Source: Allobaculum stercoricanis DSM 13633
GTDB taxonomy: Bacteria; Bacillota_I; Bacilli_A; Erysipelotrichales; Erysipelotrichaceae
DNA: 64,000 bases
Assembly (NCBI RefSeq): GCF_000384195.1
Contig: NZ_KB913034.1
Location: 1,610,213 to 1,674,212 of the forward strand
Direction: 5' to 3'
In this document: piece by piece, positions 22,606 through 31,959 of the stretch
Numbering within the stretch: the stretch's first letter is position 1
How the letters are laid out: each line of letters opens with the position of its first letter
Made by a program: the position numbers and the translations under genes
Notes under the pieces: generated by a model
What the model saw: the letters and a program-made list of their open reading frames with translations, nothing else
Databases searched by the model: none
Told to the model about the DNA's origin: nothing

Positions 22606-25221
22606 TTAATGATGATGTTTGATTAAACCAAATGCTTTTGATAATTCCATCACAACAACTGGTGTGAAAATCAAACATAAAGCAATCATATACAATTTGC
22701 CGGAAAGCATAACAACGCCAAATAAATTAGATACAGGTGTAAATAAGACAACAAGTACTAATAAAGCGGAAACAAGTGTTGCTTGATTTAACTTTTTGTT
22801 TGTAAAGATTCCTATTTTGAACAGGGAACGTTCAGAACGCATGTTGAACGCTTGAATAACTTGGGAAAGGGAAAGCACCATAAACGCCATTGTTTGTCCG
22901 CCTTCAACTGTTCCCATTCCTTGTTTACCTAAATAATAAGCAATTAAAGATAAAGCACCGAACATCACCCCTTGCAGGATAATGCGGATTCCATAACCAT
23001 GCGCAAATAAATCTTCGTTTTTTGGTTTTGGTTTGTGATCCATGACATCAGGTTCAACTGGTTCCATACCTAATGCGATTGCAGGAAGGCTATCAGTAAC
23101 TAAGTTAATCCATAATAATTGCATGGAAAGTAATGGGGATTCATGCCACATTAACATCGCCATAAAGACTAAGATAACTTCCCCAATGTTGGTTCCTAAT
23201 AAGAATCCAACAACTTTTTTAATATTGGCATAAATGCCACGTCCTTCACGGACAGCGTCGACAATTGTCGCAAAGTTATCGTCAGTCAGTGTCATATCTG
23301 CTGCTCCTTTAGCAACATCAGTTCCGGTAATCCCCATTGCACAACCGATATCTGCTGCTTTTAAGGCTGGCGCATCGTTAACACCATCACCGGTCATCGA
23401 AACAACTTGACCTTTACGTTGCCAAGATTTAACGATACGGATTTTATTTTCTGGGGAAACACGCGCATAAACGGAAATGTTTTCGACTTGTTCATCAAGT
23501 TCACGATCTGTCATTGCATCGAGTTCAACACCAGTAATTGCCCGATCCCCTTCTTGCAGGATACCAAGTTGTTTAGCAATCGCAGAAGCGGTTATGACGT
23601 GGTCACCTGTGATCATGACTGGACGAATTCCTGCATGACGACAAACATCAACGGCAGCTTTTGCTTCTTCACGAGGTGGATCGATCATACCCACTAAGCC
23701 CATGAAGATTAAGTTATTTTCTAATTGTTCAGAAGTTGGTTCTTCTGGAATTTCATCGATTTCTTTATAACCAATTGCGAGCACACGCAATGCGTTTTTA
23801 CTCATTTCTTCGTTGACTTGTGCTGCCCGCTCTAAATCACCAGCAATACAACGCGAAGCCATCATATCGAATGCCCCTTTAACAATCACGATATACTTGT
23901 CATCGATCTTGTTTACAGTGGTCATCAATTTACGATCGGAGTCAAACGGAATTTCTGCTAAACGAGGATATTCACGATTGAGCATTTCTTTTGGTAATCC
24001 GTTACGATGAGCCGCTAAAACGATTGCGGTTTCCGTTGGATCCCCGATATGTTGTTCTTCTGTACCATGGAAAACAACATTTCCATCACTACATAACGTA
24101 CCGTATGTCAAAAGTTTTTTAACCTCATCGGAGTTATGAATCGTAATGTCTTCAGTGTCTGTTGCACCATCAAGATAAGCTTTCACTAAAGTCATGCGGT
24201 TTTGTGTCAATGTTCCTGTTTTATCAGAACAAATGACAGAAGCACCACCTAAAGTTTCTACTGCAGGTAAACGACGGATAATCGCATTTTTCTTGACCAT
24301 CCGTTGTACACCAATCGATAAAACAATCGTAACAATAGCAGGTAATCCTTCTGGAATTGCTGAAACAGCTAAAGAAACTGCAGTCATGAAGATTTCAAGT
24401 GCTGGAATTCCATTCATCATTCCCACAACGAAAATAATGGCACATGCACCTAAAGCTAAAAAGCCCAGATATTTTCCTAATTGCGCTAATTTTTTCTGTA
24501 ATGGAGTTTGTGTTTCCCCTTCATTTTCTAAAAGGTTGGCGATTTTCCCCATTTCAGTATCCATTCCCGTCGCAGTAACAACAGCTGTCGCTGTACCATA
24601 TGTAATACTGCATCCCGAGAACACCATATTGTTGCGATCTCCTAATGGAGCTTTTTCATCAACAATTACACTCGCATCTTTTTCGGAAGGAACTGATTCC
24701 CCCGTCAAAGCGGATTCTTCACTTTTTAAGCTTACGCTACGGATCAATCTTGCATCGGCTGGAATAAAGTCCCCTGCTTCCAAGTGAATAATGTCACCTG
24801 GAACGAGTTCAACAGCATCGATGACTTTTTCTTTTCCATCACGTAACACTCTTGCGTGCGGTGCTGATAAACTTTTCAGTGCATCCAATGCTTTTTCGGC
24901 TTTACTTTCTTGCATTACGCCCATAATCGCATTCAAGATGACGATGAGCAAAATAAGAACCGGTTCAAAAAATTCTTTAGGTTCTCCTTCAATACAAGCG
25001 ATCGCAAAAGAAACGATTGCTGCGATAATCAAAATTAAGATCATCACATCTTTGAACTGTTCCGCAAAACGTTGCAAAGTCGTTTTCTTTTTCTTTTCCT
25101 TTAACTTGTTTTCTCCAAATTGTGCCCTCTTCTCTTCAACTTGGCCTTGCGTTAAGCCAGTAGTCAAGTCTGACTGAAGGGACTGGACGACTTGATTCGC
25201 ATCTTCATTGTGTCCTGTCAT
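22606..25221 (-). CDS. Cation-translocating P-type ATPase (calcium/PMCA-like)
   Basis: 871 residues, a P2-type pump. N-terminal cation ATPase domain, actuator with TGES (173-176), PEGLP (290-294) in the ion-binding helix M4, phosphorylation site DKTGTLTQ (Asp333), the hinge GDGVNDAPALKAADIG, and a C-terminal block of about six helices. The family suggests Ca2+ export, but related pumps in lactic bacteria export Mn2+. It lies divergently from mntP. The ribosome site is AAGGAGG, and the gene is monocistronic. Confidence 0.93.
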   Translation of the reverse strand: MTGHNEDANQVVQSLQSDLTTGLTQGQVEEKRAQFGENKLKEKKKKTTLQRFAEQFKDVMILILIIAAIVSFAIACIEGEPKEFFEPVLILLIVILNAIMGVMQESKAEKALDALKSLSAPHARVLRDGKEKVIDAVELVPGDIIHLEAGDFIPADARLIRSVSLKSEESALTGESVPSEKDASVIVDEKAPLGDRNNMVFSGCSITYGTATAVVTATGMDTEMGKIANLLENEGETQTPLQKKLAQLGKYLGFLALGACAIIFVVGMMNGIPALEIFMTAVSLAVSAIPEGLPAIVTIVLSIGVQRMVKKNAIIRRLPAVETLGGASVICSDKTGTLTQNRMTLVKAYLDGATDTEDITIHNSDEVKKLLTYGTLCSDGNVVFHGTEEQHIGDPTETAIVLAAHRNGLPKEMLNREYPRLAEIPFDSDRKLMTTVNKIDDKYIVIVKGAFDMMASRCIAGDLERAAQVNEEMSKNALRVLAIGYKEIDEIPEEPTSEQLENNLIFMGLVGMIDPPREEAKAAVDVCRHAGIRPVMITGDHVITASAIAKQLGILQEGDRAITGVELDAMTDRELDEQVENISVYARVSPENKIRIVKSWQRKGQVVSMTGDGVNDAPALKAADIGCAMGITGTDVAKGAADMTLTDDNFATIVDAVREGRGIYANIKKVVGFLLGTNIGEVILVFMAMLMWHESPLLSMQLLWINLVTDSLPAIALGMEPVEPDVMDHKPKPKNEDLFAHGYGIRIILQGVMFGALSLIAYYLGKQGMGTVEGGQTMAFMVLSLSQVIQAFNMRSERSLFKIGIFTNKKLNQATLVSALLVLVVLFTPVSNLFGVVMLSGKLYMIALCLIFTPVVVMELSKAFGLIKHHH

Positions 25222-25373
25222 TGAAGATCCTCCTTCTTTTTGGTTATGTATTGTATTATAGAATTAATTTAAAAAAGTGCATTGGACAAACAATGGGTAT
25301 CGTCCCATTTTTTCTCGTACGGCTATATTCGTTACATTTTTGACCATCTTTTATCATTTGTCCCAAAATCATC

Positions 25374-25403
25374 TTGATCAAATCTTAATTATCCAATATT
25401 ATT
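25374..25403 (+). promoter_or_regulatory. Promoter of the mntP transcript
   Basis: TTGATC and TATTAT with 18-bp spacing; the transcript would begin at the 5' edge of the manganese riboswitch. Confidence 0.55.
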
Positions 25404-25413
25404 AACGATACAT

Positions 25414-25527
25414 AAGGGAGTAGTCAGCGTATTTACGCGGCGATACCAACATGCTGGATATACATCCTGGTGTCACCTTAATTGACGAGACTTATCTGCT
25501 GCGGTGGGTGAGTTTCGTCTTTTTTTT
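25414..25527 (+). promoter_or_regulatory. yybP-ykoY manganese riboswitch with expression-platform terminator
   Basis: The leader carries the conserved blocks of the yybP-ykoY family: AGGGAGTAG at the 5' side, then CATCCTGGTGTCACCTTAAT and GACGAGACT at the 3' side. GACGAGACT (25484-25492) can instead pair with AGTTTCGTC (25511-25519), which is followed by eight T residues. So the family's known Mn2+ binding should trade terminator for read-through. It sits directly upstream of mntP, the textbook target. Confidence 0.92.
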
Positions 25528-25564
25528 CCCATCGTTTCATGACATAGTGAAGGAGAAACAAGTT

Positions 25565-26149
25565 ATGGGAATTAGTGAATTATTATTATTAGCTGTTGGC
25601 GTCAGCATGGATGCTTTTGCGGTTTCGATCTGCAAAGGTCTAGCAATGAAGCGTTCAACACTAAAAGCAAGCTTAACTTGCGGAATTTGGTTTGGTGGCT
25701 TTCAAGCACTGATGCCACTGATCGGTTTCTTTTTAGGCGCATTATTTGCTTCATCAATTCAAGCAATTGACCATTGGATTGCCTTTATTTTACTGGCCTT
25801 CATTGGAATCAATATGCTCAAAGAAGCACTTTGTTCGAAAGATGAATGTGATTGTCAACCAGATGAACAAGATGCTGATTTATCAACCAAGACGATGTTT
25901 GTGATGGCCGTTGCCACTTCTATCGACGCTTTGGCCGTTGGCATTTCACTCTCGATGGTTGGCAATGTCAACATTTGGCTTGCGATCACTTTGATTGGCA
26001 TTTGCACCTGCTTATTTAGTATGGTCGGTGTGAAGATCGGCAACGTTTTCGGTCGTAAATTTGAAACAAAAGCCCAAATTCTCGGGGGAATCATTTTGAT
26101 TTTAATCGGGCTCAATATCTTACTCGAACATTTAGGTTTTCTCGGTTAA
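25565..26149 (+). CDS. mntP: Manganese efflux pump MntP
   Basis: Exports Mn2+ across the membrane. 194 residues with six helices in two repeats. Each repeat has the conserved Asp motif: VSMDAFAVS (Asp16) in helix 1 and TSIDALAVG in helix 4. The central loop is unusually Asp/Cys-rich (CSKDECDCQPDEQDAD) and might touch metal. The ATG at 25565 follows GAAGGAG; the longer frame to 25451 lies inside the riboswitch. A TetR gene follows after 18 bp. Confidence 0.93.
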   Translation: MGISELLLLAVGVSMDAFAVSICKGLAMKRSTLKASLTCGIWFGGFQALMPLIGFFLGALFASSIQAIDHWIAFILLAFIGINMLKEALCSKDECDCQPDEQDADLSTKTMFVMAVATSIDALAVGISLSMVGNVNIWLAITLIGICTCLFSMVGVKIGNVFGRKFETKAQILGGIILILIGLNILLEHLGFLG

Positions 26150-26167
26150 TGAATAGGAAAAACAGAT

Positions 26168-26713
26168 ATGGCTGACTCCAATATTACAAAACGAGCTTTA
26201 GCAAGCTCATTAAAAACATTGATGGAAGATACTCCATTTGAGAAAATTCAAATCGGACAAATCTGCGAACGATGCGAAATGCATCGTAAAAGTTTCTATT
26301 ACCATTTCATGGATAAATATGATTTATTGAATTGGATTTTCGATTCAGAAATCGCTTCTTACGTCCAAATGCACATCGATCCGCTGGATACTAACCAACA
26401 TATTCAACGAATGCGCCAAGCGTATCATTACTTATATGAAAATAGAGACTTCTATCGCAAAGCATTAAAAATCGAAGGACAAAATTCATTTAAAAGTCAT
26501 TTTCGTGATTTCATCCAATCGCACATTAAATCCCAAGCGATCTATTTTTTGTATGAAGATCTTGATGAATTCGAATTAAATGTTTTAAGTGATGTTGCTT
26601 TAAGCTTAATTGAGAACTGGCTGATGGATCTAAATTGCATGTCCCCAGATGAAATGACTGATCGCACATTGCGTCTGCTCAATCGCAAATATAATTTCAT
26701 TACCAATTCATAG
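26168..26713 (+). CDS. TetR/AcrR-family transcriptional regulator
   Basis: 181 residues. The N-terminal helix-turn-helix (about 5-50: TKRALASSLKTLMEDTPFEKIQIGQICERCEMHRKSFYYHF) is of the TetR type. The C-terminal ligand domain resembles the TetR_C_7/DhaS-like group. It is probably co-transcribed with mntP and therefore under the riboswitch. Its targets and ligand are unknown; a link to metal stress is only inferred from position. Confidence 0.85.
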   Translation: MADSNITKRALASSLKTLMEDTPFEKIQIGQICERCEMHRKSFYYHFMDKYDLLNWIFDSEIASYVQMHIDPLDTNQHIQRMRQAYHYLYENRDFYRKALKIEGQNSFKSHFRDFIQSHIKSQAIYFLYEDLDEFELNVLSDVALSLIENWLMDLNCMSPDEMTDRTLRLLNRKYNFITNS

Positions 26714-26730
26714 AATTTTATGTCAAAAAA

Positions 26731-26757
26731 GGATGGTCGATTGATCACCCTTTTTTT
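26731..26757 (+). terminator. Terminator after the mntP-tetR unit
   Basis: An imperfect stem GGATGGTC/GATCACCC (one mismatch, one G-U) followed by seven T residues. Confidence 0.7.
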
Positions 26758-26780
26758 GTATCTGATCGTGGATAGCTCTT

Positions 26781-26822
26781 GTATAAAAATCCCTGGAGTC
26801 TTAATGAGGACGCCAGGGATTT
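26781..26822 (-). terminator. Terminator after glcT
   Basis: ATCCCTGG/CCAGGGAT perfect 8-bp stem followed by five T residues on the minus strand. Confidence 0.85.
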
Positions 26823-26843
26823 GATGTTTTATCTTATTTTAGT

Positions 26844-27671
26844 CTATACACTTTTTTCTAGAGAGAATACGCGTTGGATATGTAAAGCTAGATATCCAAT
26901 TTCGATTGGTTCGATTTTTTTATTCAACGCTCTTTCCGTCTTTTTGATGATCGATTTAGAAATTTCATAAGCTCGCGGGAATTGGTTTTTCGTAAATTCA
27001 TCCATATCAATCGATAATTTTTCGCCATTTTTCGTTCGTGCAATGAGATATTTCATATGTGTTAACATTCGCGAATACGATAATGAATGCACATCTACGT
27101 TCATCGAGAAAGCTTCTTCTAATTCTTGAATCGATTCATTAATCAACACCGCAAAAAGCATTCCTTCACTCACTTGATCATCACTTCGAGCGGAGTGAAT
27201 ATGAAGTGTGATATAGCCAACTTCTTCATCATTGATCCGAATATCGAGGCGTTGTTCAATAATATCCCGCGCTTTAAGCGCTGCTTGATATTCTTGATCA
27301 AATAACAAAGAGATATCGTGAGAAAAAGGGTTAGAAATCACCATATTGTTTTGAATCCGATGGATCGCAAAGGCAATATGATCGCTTAAAGGTAGCAATA
27401 TACTTGTATCAATATTTCCAAATTCCTTTTTTGCTTCATCAATAATTGCGCTCGCAATTTCCAAATAAATCGGATCATTTTTTGTAACCGCAGGGATGAG
27501 ATCTACTTTCGCTTCATGGCGATAAGCCACATCACCATCTCTGGGAATAAATTGTTGATTCATGTGCTGACCAAAACCAACCCCATTCCCAATAAAGATC
27601 ACTTCTTCTTGGGTCTGGGTGTCAATGGTCAAAAGCGCATTATTATTTAAAACCTTTCTAACCTTAAACAT
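26844..27671 (-). CDS. glcT: BglG-family antiterminator, GlcT-like
   Basis: 275 residues. N-terminal RNA-binding domain (about 1-55, FKVRKVLNNNALLT), PRD1 (SDHIAFAIHR and TLHIHSAR) and PRD2 (LTHMKYLIAR and ALHIQRV). It follows ptsG in the same orientation by about 30 bp, whereas in Bacillus glcT precedes ptsG. It should act on the RAT at 29943-29969 to permit ptsG transcription when glucose is present. Confidence 0.9.
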   Translation of the reverse strand: MFKVRKVLNNNALLTIDTQTQEEVIFIGNGVGFGQHMNQQFIPRDGDVAYRHEAKVDLIPAVTKNDPIYLEIASAIIDEAKKEFGNIDTSILLPLSDHIAFAIHRIQNNMVISNPFSHDISLLFDQEYQAALKARDIIEQRLDIRINDEEVGYITLHIHSARSDDQVSEGMLFAVLINESIQELEEAFSMNVDVHSLSYSRMLTHMKYLIARTKNGEKLSIDMDEFTKNQFPRAYEISKSIIKKTERALNKKIEPIEIGYLALHIQRVFSLEKSV

Positions 27672-27702
27672 ACCTATCTCTCTTCATTTATCGTGACATT
27701 GA

Positions 27703-29802
27703 CTAATACACTTTTAATACTTCTTCTTTTTGTTTTACCGGACCAAGTTTTGTGATTTCTACTTTACTATCTGGTGATAAATTTGTGAAGACCAAAGCAA
27801 TCGCATCACTCGGCGCATTTTTCTTAATGAATTCGAGATCAAATTTTACAAGCAAATCGCCTTTTTTAACCGTTTGACCCGCTTCAACAAATGCGGTAAA
27901 TCCTTCACCATTTAGATTAACAGTATCTACACCAATGTGTAGTAAAATTTCATTTCCTTTTTCACTTTTTAAGCCAATTGCATGTTTTGTTGGGAATACG
28001 AGTTCAACAGAACCATCACATGGTGAATATACTTCACCTGTTTCGGAAATAAACATGACTCCATCGCCCATCATTTTATTCGCGAATGTTTCATCTGGCA
28101 TATTCGTAATTAAATCGATGCTACCATCTGTAATTGACGCAAAAGTTTCGAGAATTGTTTTTTCTGTTTTTGTTTCAACAACTTCTTGGATATCTACTTC
28201 TTCTGTTTCGTCATGATCACCACTTAAGTAATCTTCTAAATGGCTTTTAATCACACTGACTCTTGGTCCATAAATAACTTGTACACCATTACCTTTACGG
28301 ATAATTCCAGCTGCTCCACTAGATTTTAAAAGTGCTTCATCGACTTTTTCTTGATCAAAAACCGTGATTCGCAAACGTGTTGCACAAGCATCGACATCAC
28401 TAATATTCGCTTTTCCACCTAATCCTTTTGTGATCAGTGCAGATTGTTCGTCTTTCGCTGATGCCGCACCATTTGCTTTTTTCTCATTCACATCAGCTCG
28501 TGTATATAATTTTGTTTCTTGATCATCGTCTTCACGACCTGGTGTTTTGTAGTCATTTTTCGTAATCAAGAATTTGAAAATCGCAAAGTATAGGATGAAG
28601 TAGAATACACCAACAATCACGATCCAAATCCAGTTTGTTTTGGCATTCCCTTGCATAATCCCAAATAATGTCATGTCGATTAAACCACCAGAGAAAGTCA
28701 TTCCGACACCAACATTGAAGATATGCATCAACATGTAAGCTAATCCGGCAAAGATGCAGTGAATTACATATAACAATGGCGCAATAAATAAGAAAGTAAA
28801 TTCAAGTGGTTCTGTAATTCCTGTTAACATGGACGTTAATGCTGCAGAAAGTAATAATCCCCCAGCAACTTTCTTTTTATTGTCTTTGGCGCAAGTGTAC
28901 ATCGCAAGCGCAGCACCTGGTAAACCAAAAATCATTAATGGGAATTTCCCAGCCATAAATCTTGTTGCTTCAACTGAGAAACGAGTTGTATTTGGATCTG
29001 CTAATTGCGCAAAGAAAATATTCTGTGCCCCTTCGACTAAAGTTCCAGCAACTGTAGCTGTCCCCCCAACACCAGTCTGCCAGAATGGCAAATAGAAAAC
29101 GTGATGTAAACCAAATGGAATTAAAGCACGTTCCATAAATCCATATACCCAAGTTCCGGCATATCCAGAACTTCTTACGATATCACCAACTGCATAGATT
29201 CCATTTTGGATCGAAGGCCAAATAAATGACATTAAAATTCCAACAAGTAAGTAAACTACCGCACTGATAATTGGAACAAAGCGGGATCCTCCAAAGAATG
29301 AGAGAACTTGCGGAAGTTCGATCGTATGATATTTATTGTGTAATGCAGAAACACCTAATCCGACGATAATCCCGCCGAATACACCCATCTGTAACGATTG
29401 AATTCCCACAACCGATGTAATAGAACCCGCTGGTAAAGTTTCGGCAAGCCCTAAAACTTCAATCATTGCGCCAATTGAAGCATGCATGATAAAGAAGGCG
29501 ATTGCGGCAGATAAAGCAGCAACTTCTTTTTCTTTTTTAGCCATTCCAATCGCAACGCCCATAGCGAAGATAATCGGTAAGTTGGCAAAGACAATATCTC
29601 CTGCTTTAGACATGACGCTGAACAGATCAAACATAATTGTTCCTGGACCAAAGATTGACATCAATCCATAAGCCTCAAGCATTGTCGTATTGGTGAATGA
29701 TCCACCAATCCCTAGAAACAAACCGGCAACAGGAAGAATAGCGATCGGTAACATGAAGCTTCTTCCGACACGTTGCAAAACACTAAAAATTTTGTCTTTC
29801 AT
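27703..29802 (-). CDS. ptsG: PTS glucose-specific EIICBA
   Basis: Imports glucose and phosphorylates it to glucose 6-phosphate. 699 residues in the order IIC (about 1-390, membrane, with GITEPLEFTFLF), IIB (about 445-535, phospho-Cys in VDACATRLRI) and IIA (about 555-699, phospho-His near 622 in EILLHIGVDTV). The domain order distinguishes it from the IIBCA beta-glucoside system at 7001. Specificity could also be N-acetylglucosamine or maltose-type, but pairing with a GlcT-like protein favours glucose. Confidence 0.9.
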   Translation of the reverse strand: MKDKIFSVLQRVGRSFMLPIAILPVAGLFLGIGGSFTNTTMLEAYGLMSIFGPGTIMFDLFSVMSKAGDIVFANLPIIFAMGVAIGMAKKEKEVAALSAAIAFFIMHASIGAMIEVLGLAETLPAGSITSVVGIQSLQMGVFGGIIVGLGVSALHNKYHTIELPQVLSFFGGSRFVPIISAVVYLLVGILMSFIWPSIQNGIYAVGDIVRSSGYAGTWVYGFMERALIPFGLHHVFYLPFWQTGVGGTATVAGTLVEGAQNIFFAQLADPNTTRFSVEATRFMAGKFPLMIFGLPGAALAMYTCAKDNKKKVAGGLLLSAALTSMLTGITEPLEFTFLFIAPLLYVIHCIFAGLAYMLMHIFNVGVGMTFSGGLIDMTLFGIMQGNAKTNWIWIVIVGVFYFILYFAIFKFLITKNDYKTPGREDDDQETKLYTRADVNEKKANGAASAKDEQSALITKGLGGKANISDVDACATRLRITVFDQEKVDEALLKSSGAAGIIRKGNGVQVIYGPRVSVIKSHLEDYLSGDHDETEEVDIQEVVETKTEKTILETFASITDGSIDLITNMPDETFANKMMGDGVMFISETGEVYSPCDGSVELVFPTKHAIGLKSEKGNEILLHIGVDTVNLNGEGFTAFVEAGQTVKKGDLLVKFDLEFIKKNAPSDAIALVFTNLSPDSKVEITKLGPVKQKEEVLKVY

Positions 29803-29872
29803 TTTTTTCTCCTTTCGACAAAATTTCTATGTATCTATGCGTGCATGAATTACTACAATATGATTTTCAGAT

Positions 29873-29950
29873 AAAAAAAATGCAGGCATAAATACAATAG
29901 AAAAAACAAGTAGTTAAAACAGATGTTTATTTCTATCAAATTAATGCCTA
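29873..29950 (-). terminator. Conditional terminator in the ptsG leader
   Basis: TAGGCATTAATTTGATAG and CTATTGTATTTATGCCTGC pair as a long imperfect stem around a loop of about 38 nt, followed by eight T residues. The upstream arm overlaps the RAT. Confidence 0.8.
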
Positions 29951-29969
29951 CATGACTAGTAACACTTTT
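29943..29969 (-). promoter_or_regulatory. RAT element of the ptsG leader
   Basis: The minus strand reads AAAAGTGTTACTAGTCATGT followed by AGGCATT, matching the RAT pattern G.GTTACT....AGGCA. It differs from the bgl RAT at several loop-flanking bases, as expected for discrimination by GlcT. Confidence 0.75.
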
Positions 29970-29977
29970 GATGATCC

Positions 29978-30007
29978 TATCATCGCAAGTTGAACTTCGT
30001 TTGTCAA
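29978..30007 (-). promoter_or_regulatory. ptsG promoter
   Basis: Perfect TTGACA (30002-30007 complement) and ATGATA at 18-bp spacing, ending just upstream of the RAT. Confidence 0.6.
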
Positions 30008-30085
30008 TTTTATATTTTACTTTTCCGCTTTTAAATGAATGATCTCTAACAAAAACATTCTCAATTCAACATATGCGACTTTAAT

Positions 30086-31294
30086 TTATTCATGAACACT
30101 GTAGTACTCTAAACCCAATAAACTTTTGCGAATACAAACTCGACAACTATCGCCAATAGAAGTTTTTAAATACTGACTTTTCGACACGTTAAACTCTTGT
30201 TCTTCACCACGCCAAGAAGCAATCAGCTCATAATCCGTCAAACTATTGCCTGTATCGACATCTTTATCTGTAATCACAATCGTTTCATGAGTTGGCTTTT
30301 CAAACGTCAATAAGAAACTGACCGGGAAAGTTATCGTAAAGGACATCATCAAAACTGCGAAAACTACTGATAATTTCCGAACAAATCGTTGGGGCACTTT
30401 GATCCGTACCGATTTGATCACAAAAGGAATGAATAAGACAACCGCTATAATCAATGTCGTTTTAAAATAGGCAATTTGATCATATCCAAATGTATTTGCC
30501 GAAGTTAAGTTTAAAAGTAGGGCAATTGCGGCACCCAAAAATGGCATTTGGAGCATGACTTGTTCGCCCTTTTTAGTCTTCGTTTCGATGTAAATATACG
30601 GATAATACCACAGGTATACCGCATAAGATCCTAGAATCACTAAAACAAATAAAACCATCATCAGCTTTCCGCCAACGACAAAAGCTATTCCATCTAACGC
30701 GATCAAGACAATGCCTAAAACACGCAAAAATCTCTTCGCTTTTTCGAAATCGAATCGACAACGATCGGAAGAAATACTGTCGATTGTTTCTGTCTCTTGC
30801 ACAATAGATTGATAATAATTTCGTTCTATCGCATTCAATGTTCCCACATATTTCGATACATCTTTTTTCTGCTCTAACAATTCTTCAAAATCGACAATTT
30901 GTACTTCATGTTCTGCTAAAGCATCAAAGAGTAGGTCAGAGTTTCCAAAAATAGAATCTAATGTGACCAATCGATTATAACCACGATCAATCAAAGCCAT
31001 TTGGGTTCGATTCCCTAATGGAATCAATAATAAGCATCGAATCTCAGAAAAACGCACTTCTATTGATTTTTTTAAAACATAATTGAAAGTCAGTGTATTG
31101 TGATCGATCACAATTGTTTGTTTTTGGTACGCAAGTAATAGCGCAATGCCTAAAAACGTAAAGGGGAAAAAACAAAGTGCCATCAGAAAATGACCGGCGA
31201 TAAGAGGTACAACCCACATCAGCCCAAAAAGAACAGTCGTGATGATCCCTAATACTTTGACAAACTTCGAACAACGAATGACTTGTTTTTCCAT
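30086..31294 (-). CDS. Unknown multi-pass membrane protein
   Basis: 402 residues, family not recognised. Two N-terminal helices (about 12-58) are followed by a soluble segment (about 60-180) whose start, QTIVIDHNTLTFNYVLKKSIEVRFSEIRCLLLI, looks like a bacterial PH-type strand pattern. Three to five further helices (about 185-330) and a soluble C-terminal tail (335-402) follow. It is the last gene of a leftward run of small membrane and surface proteins. Function unknown. Confidence 0.75.
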   Translation of the reverse strand: MEKQVIRCSKFVKVLGIITTVLFGLMWVVPLIAGHFLMALCFFPFTFLGIALLLAYQKQTIVIDHNTLTFNYVLKKSIEVRFSEIRCLLLIPLGNRTQMALIDRGYNRLVTLDSIFGNSDLLFDALAEHEVQIVDFEELLEQKKDVSKYVGTLNAIERNYYQSIVQETETIDSISSDRCRFDFEKAKRFLRVLGIVLIALDGIAFVVGGKLMMVLFVLVILGSYAVYLWYYPYIYIETKTKKGEQVMLQMPFLGAAIALLLNLTSANTFGYDQIAYFKTTLIIAVVLFIPFVIKSVRIKVPQRFVRKLSVVFAVLMMSFTITFPVSFLLTFEKPTHETIVITDKDVDTGNSLTDYELIASWRGEEQEFNVSKSQYLKTSIGDSCRVCIRKSLLGLEYYSVHE

Positions 31295-31320
31295 AATGAT
31301 CCCTACTCTTTAATTTTCTT

Positions 31321-31494
31321 CTATTTGAACACAATACTTAACGCATAAATTGCACTTGCGACCAAAAGCGTATCGATTATAATTGTCGCTACCATTTTCA
31401 TTTTATTTTGACTATTCGCCTTTACACTTCGAATAATCCATATCGGTCCAAGTAAAAATACACATAAAGCATAAACAACTAAAATAATATCCAT
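31321..31494 (-). CDS. 57-residue two-helix membrane protein
   Basis: Starts MDIILVVYALCVFLLGPIWI, then a short basic loop (RSVKANSQNKMK), then a second helix (VATIIIDTLLVASAIYALSI). An AGGA element lies about 9 nt upstream of the ATG. It lies between the YrvL-like and 402-residue genes in the same orientation with short gaps, which supports reality despite its size. No family recognised. Confidence 0.6.
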   Translation of the reverse strand: MDIILVVYALCVFLLGPIWIIRSVKANSQNKMKMVATIIIDTLLVASAIYALSIVFK

Positions 31495-31522
31495 AACTTC
31501 ATTCCTATTCTATGTGATCTGT

Positions 31523-31942
31523 TTATGGATTTTTGAAATCTTCAATTCCCGGTAAAGCGAAAAGAAAAGACATAACGAGGATGGATAAATGACTTGCCGA
31601 AATAGAAGGCAGACAATAATCCACAATCATCAATCCCAAATACGTCGCAATTGTATCTAAAATCAAATACAGAACAATTGCTCTATTTTTATTCATGCGT
31701 TTTATTTGATAGAGTGCTTTGGACAATCCCCCGGCAATTAAATTCATTGGATATGAAACAATCGTTGTGATGACGAAAAACAAAATCATGCTGCCGATCG
31801 AATCATACCGAAAACCGAAAAAGCGCATAATTGTTCCACTCAATAGGGCAATAACGGATAAAGCAACAATAAAAATAGTCCCACAAGCTATAAATGTGAT
31901 GAATTGTTCTTTATTCTTCTTAAAAAAATTCACAATAAGCAA
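31523..31942 (-). CDS. YrvL-family membrane protein
   Basis: 139 residues with four predicted helices. The pattern FRYDSIGSMILFF, ALYQI, LDTIATYLGLMIVDYCL and LSILVMSFLFAL resembles the YrvL family of Bacillus, where YrvL is described as a negative regulator of oxalate decarboxylase expression. No oxdC is nearby, so only the family is assigned. Confidence 0.65.
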   Translation of the reverse strand: MLIVNFFKKNKEQFITFIACGTIFIVALSVIALLSGTIMRFFGFRYDSIGSMILFFVITTIVSYPMNLIAGGLSKALYQIKRMNKNRAIVLYLILDTIATYLGLMIVDYCLPSISASHLSILVMSFLFALPGIEDFKNP

Positions 31943-31959
31943 TATTCCTTTTCATCGGT

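Noticed and set aside
22606..25221. Long plus-strand frames opposite the P-type ATPase
   Set aside because: These are antisense shadows of a well-conserved coding sequence with all P-type ATPase motifs.
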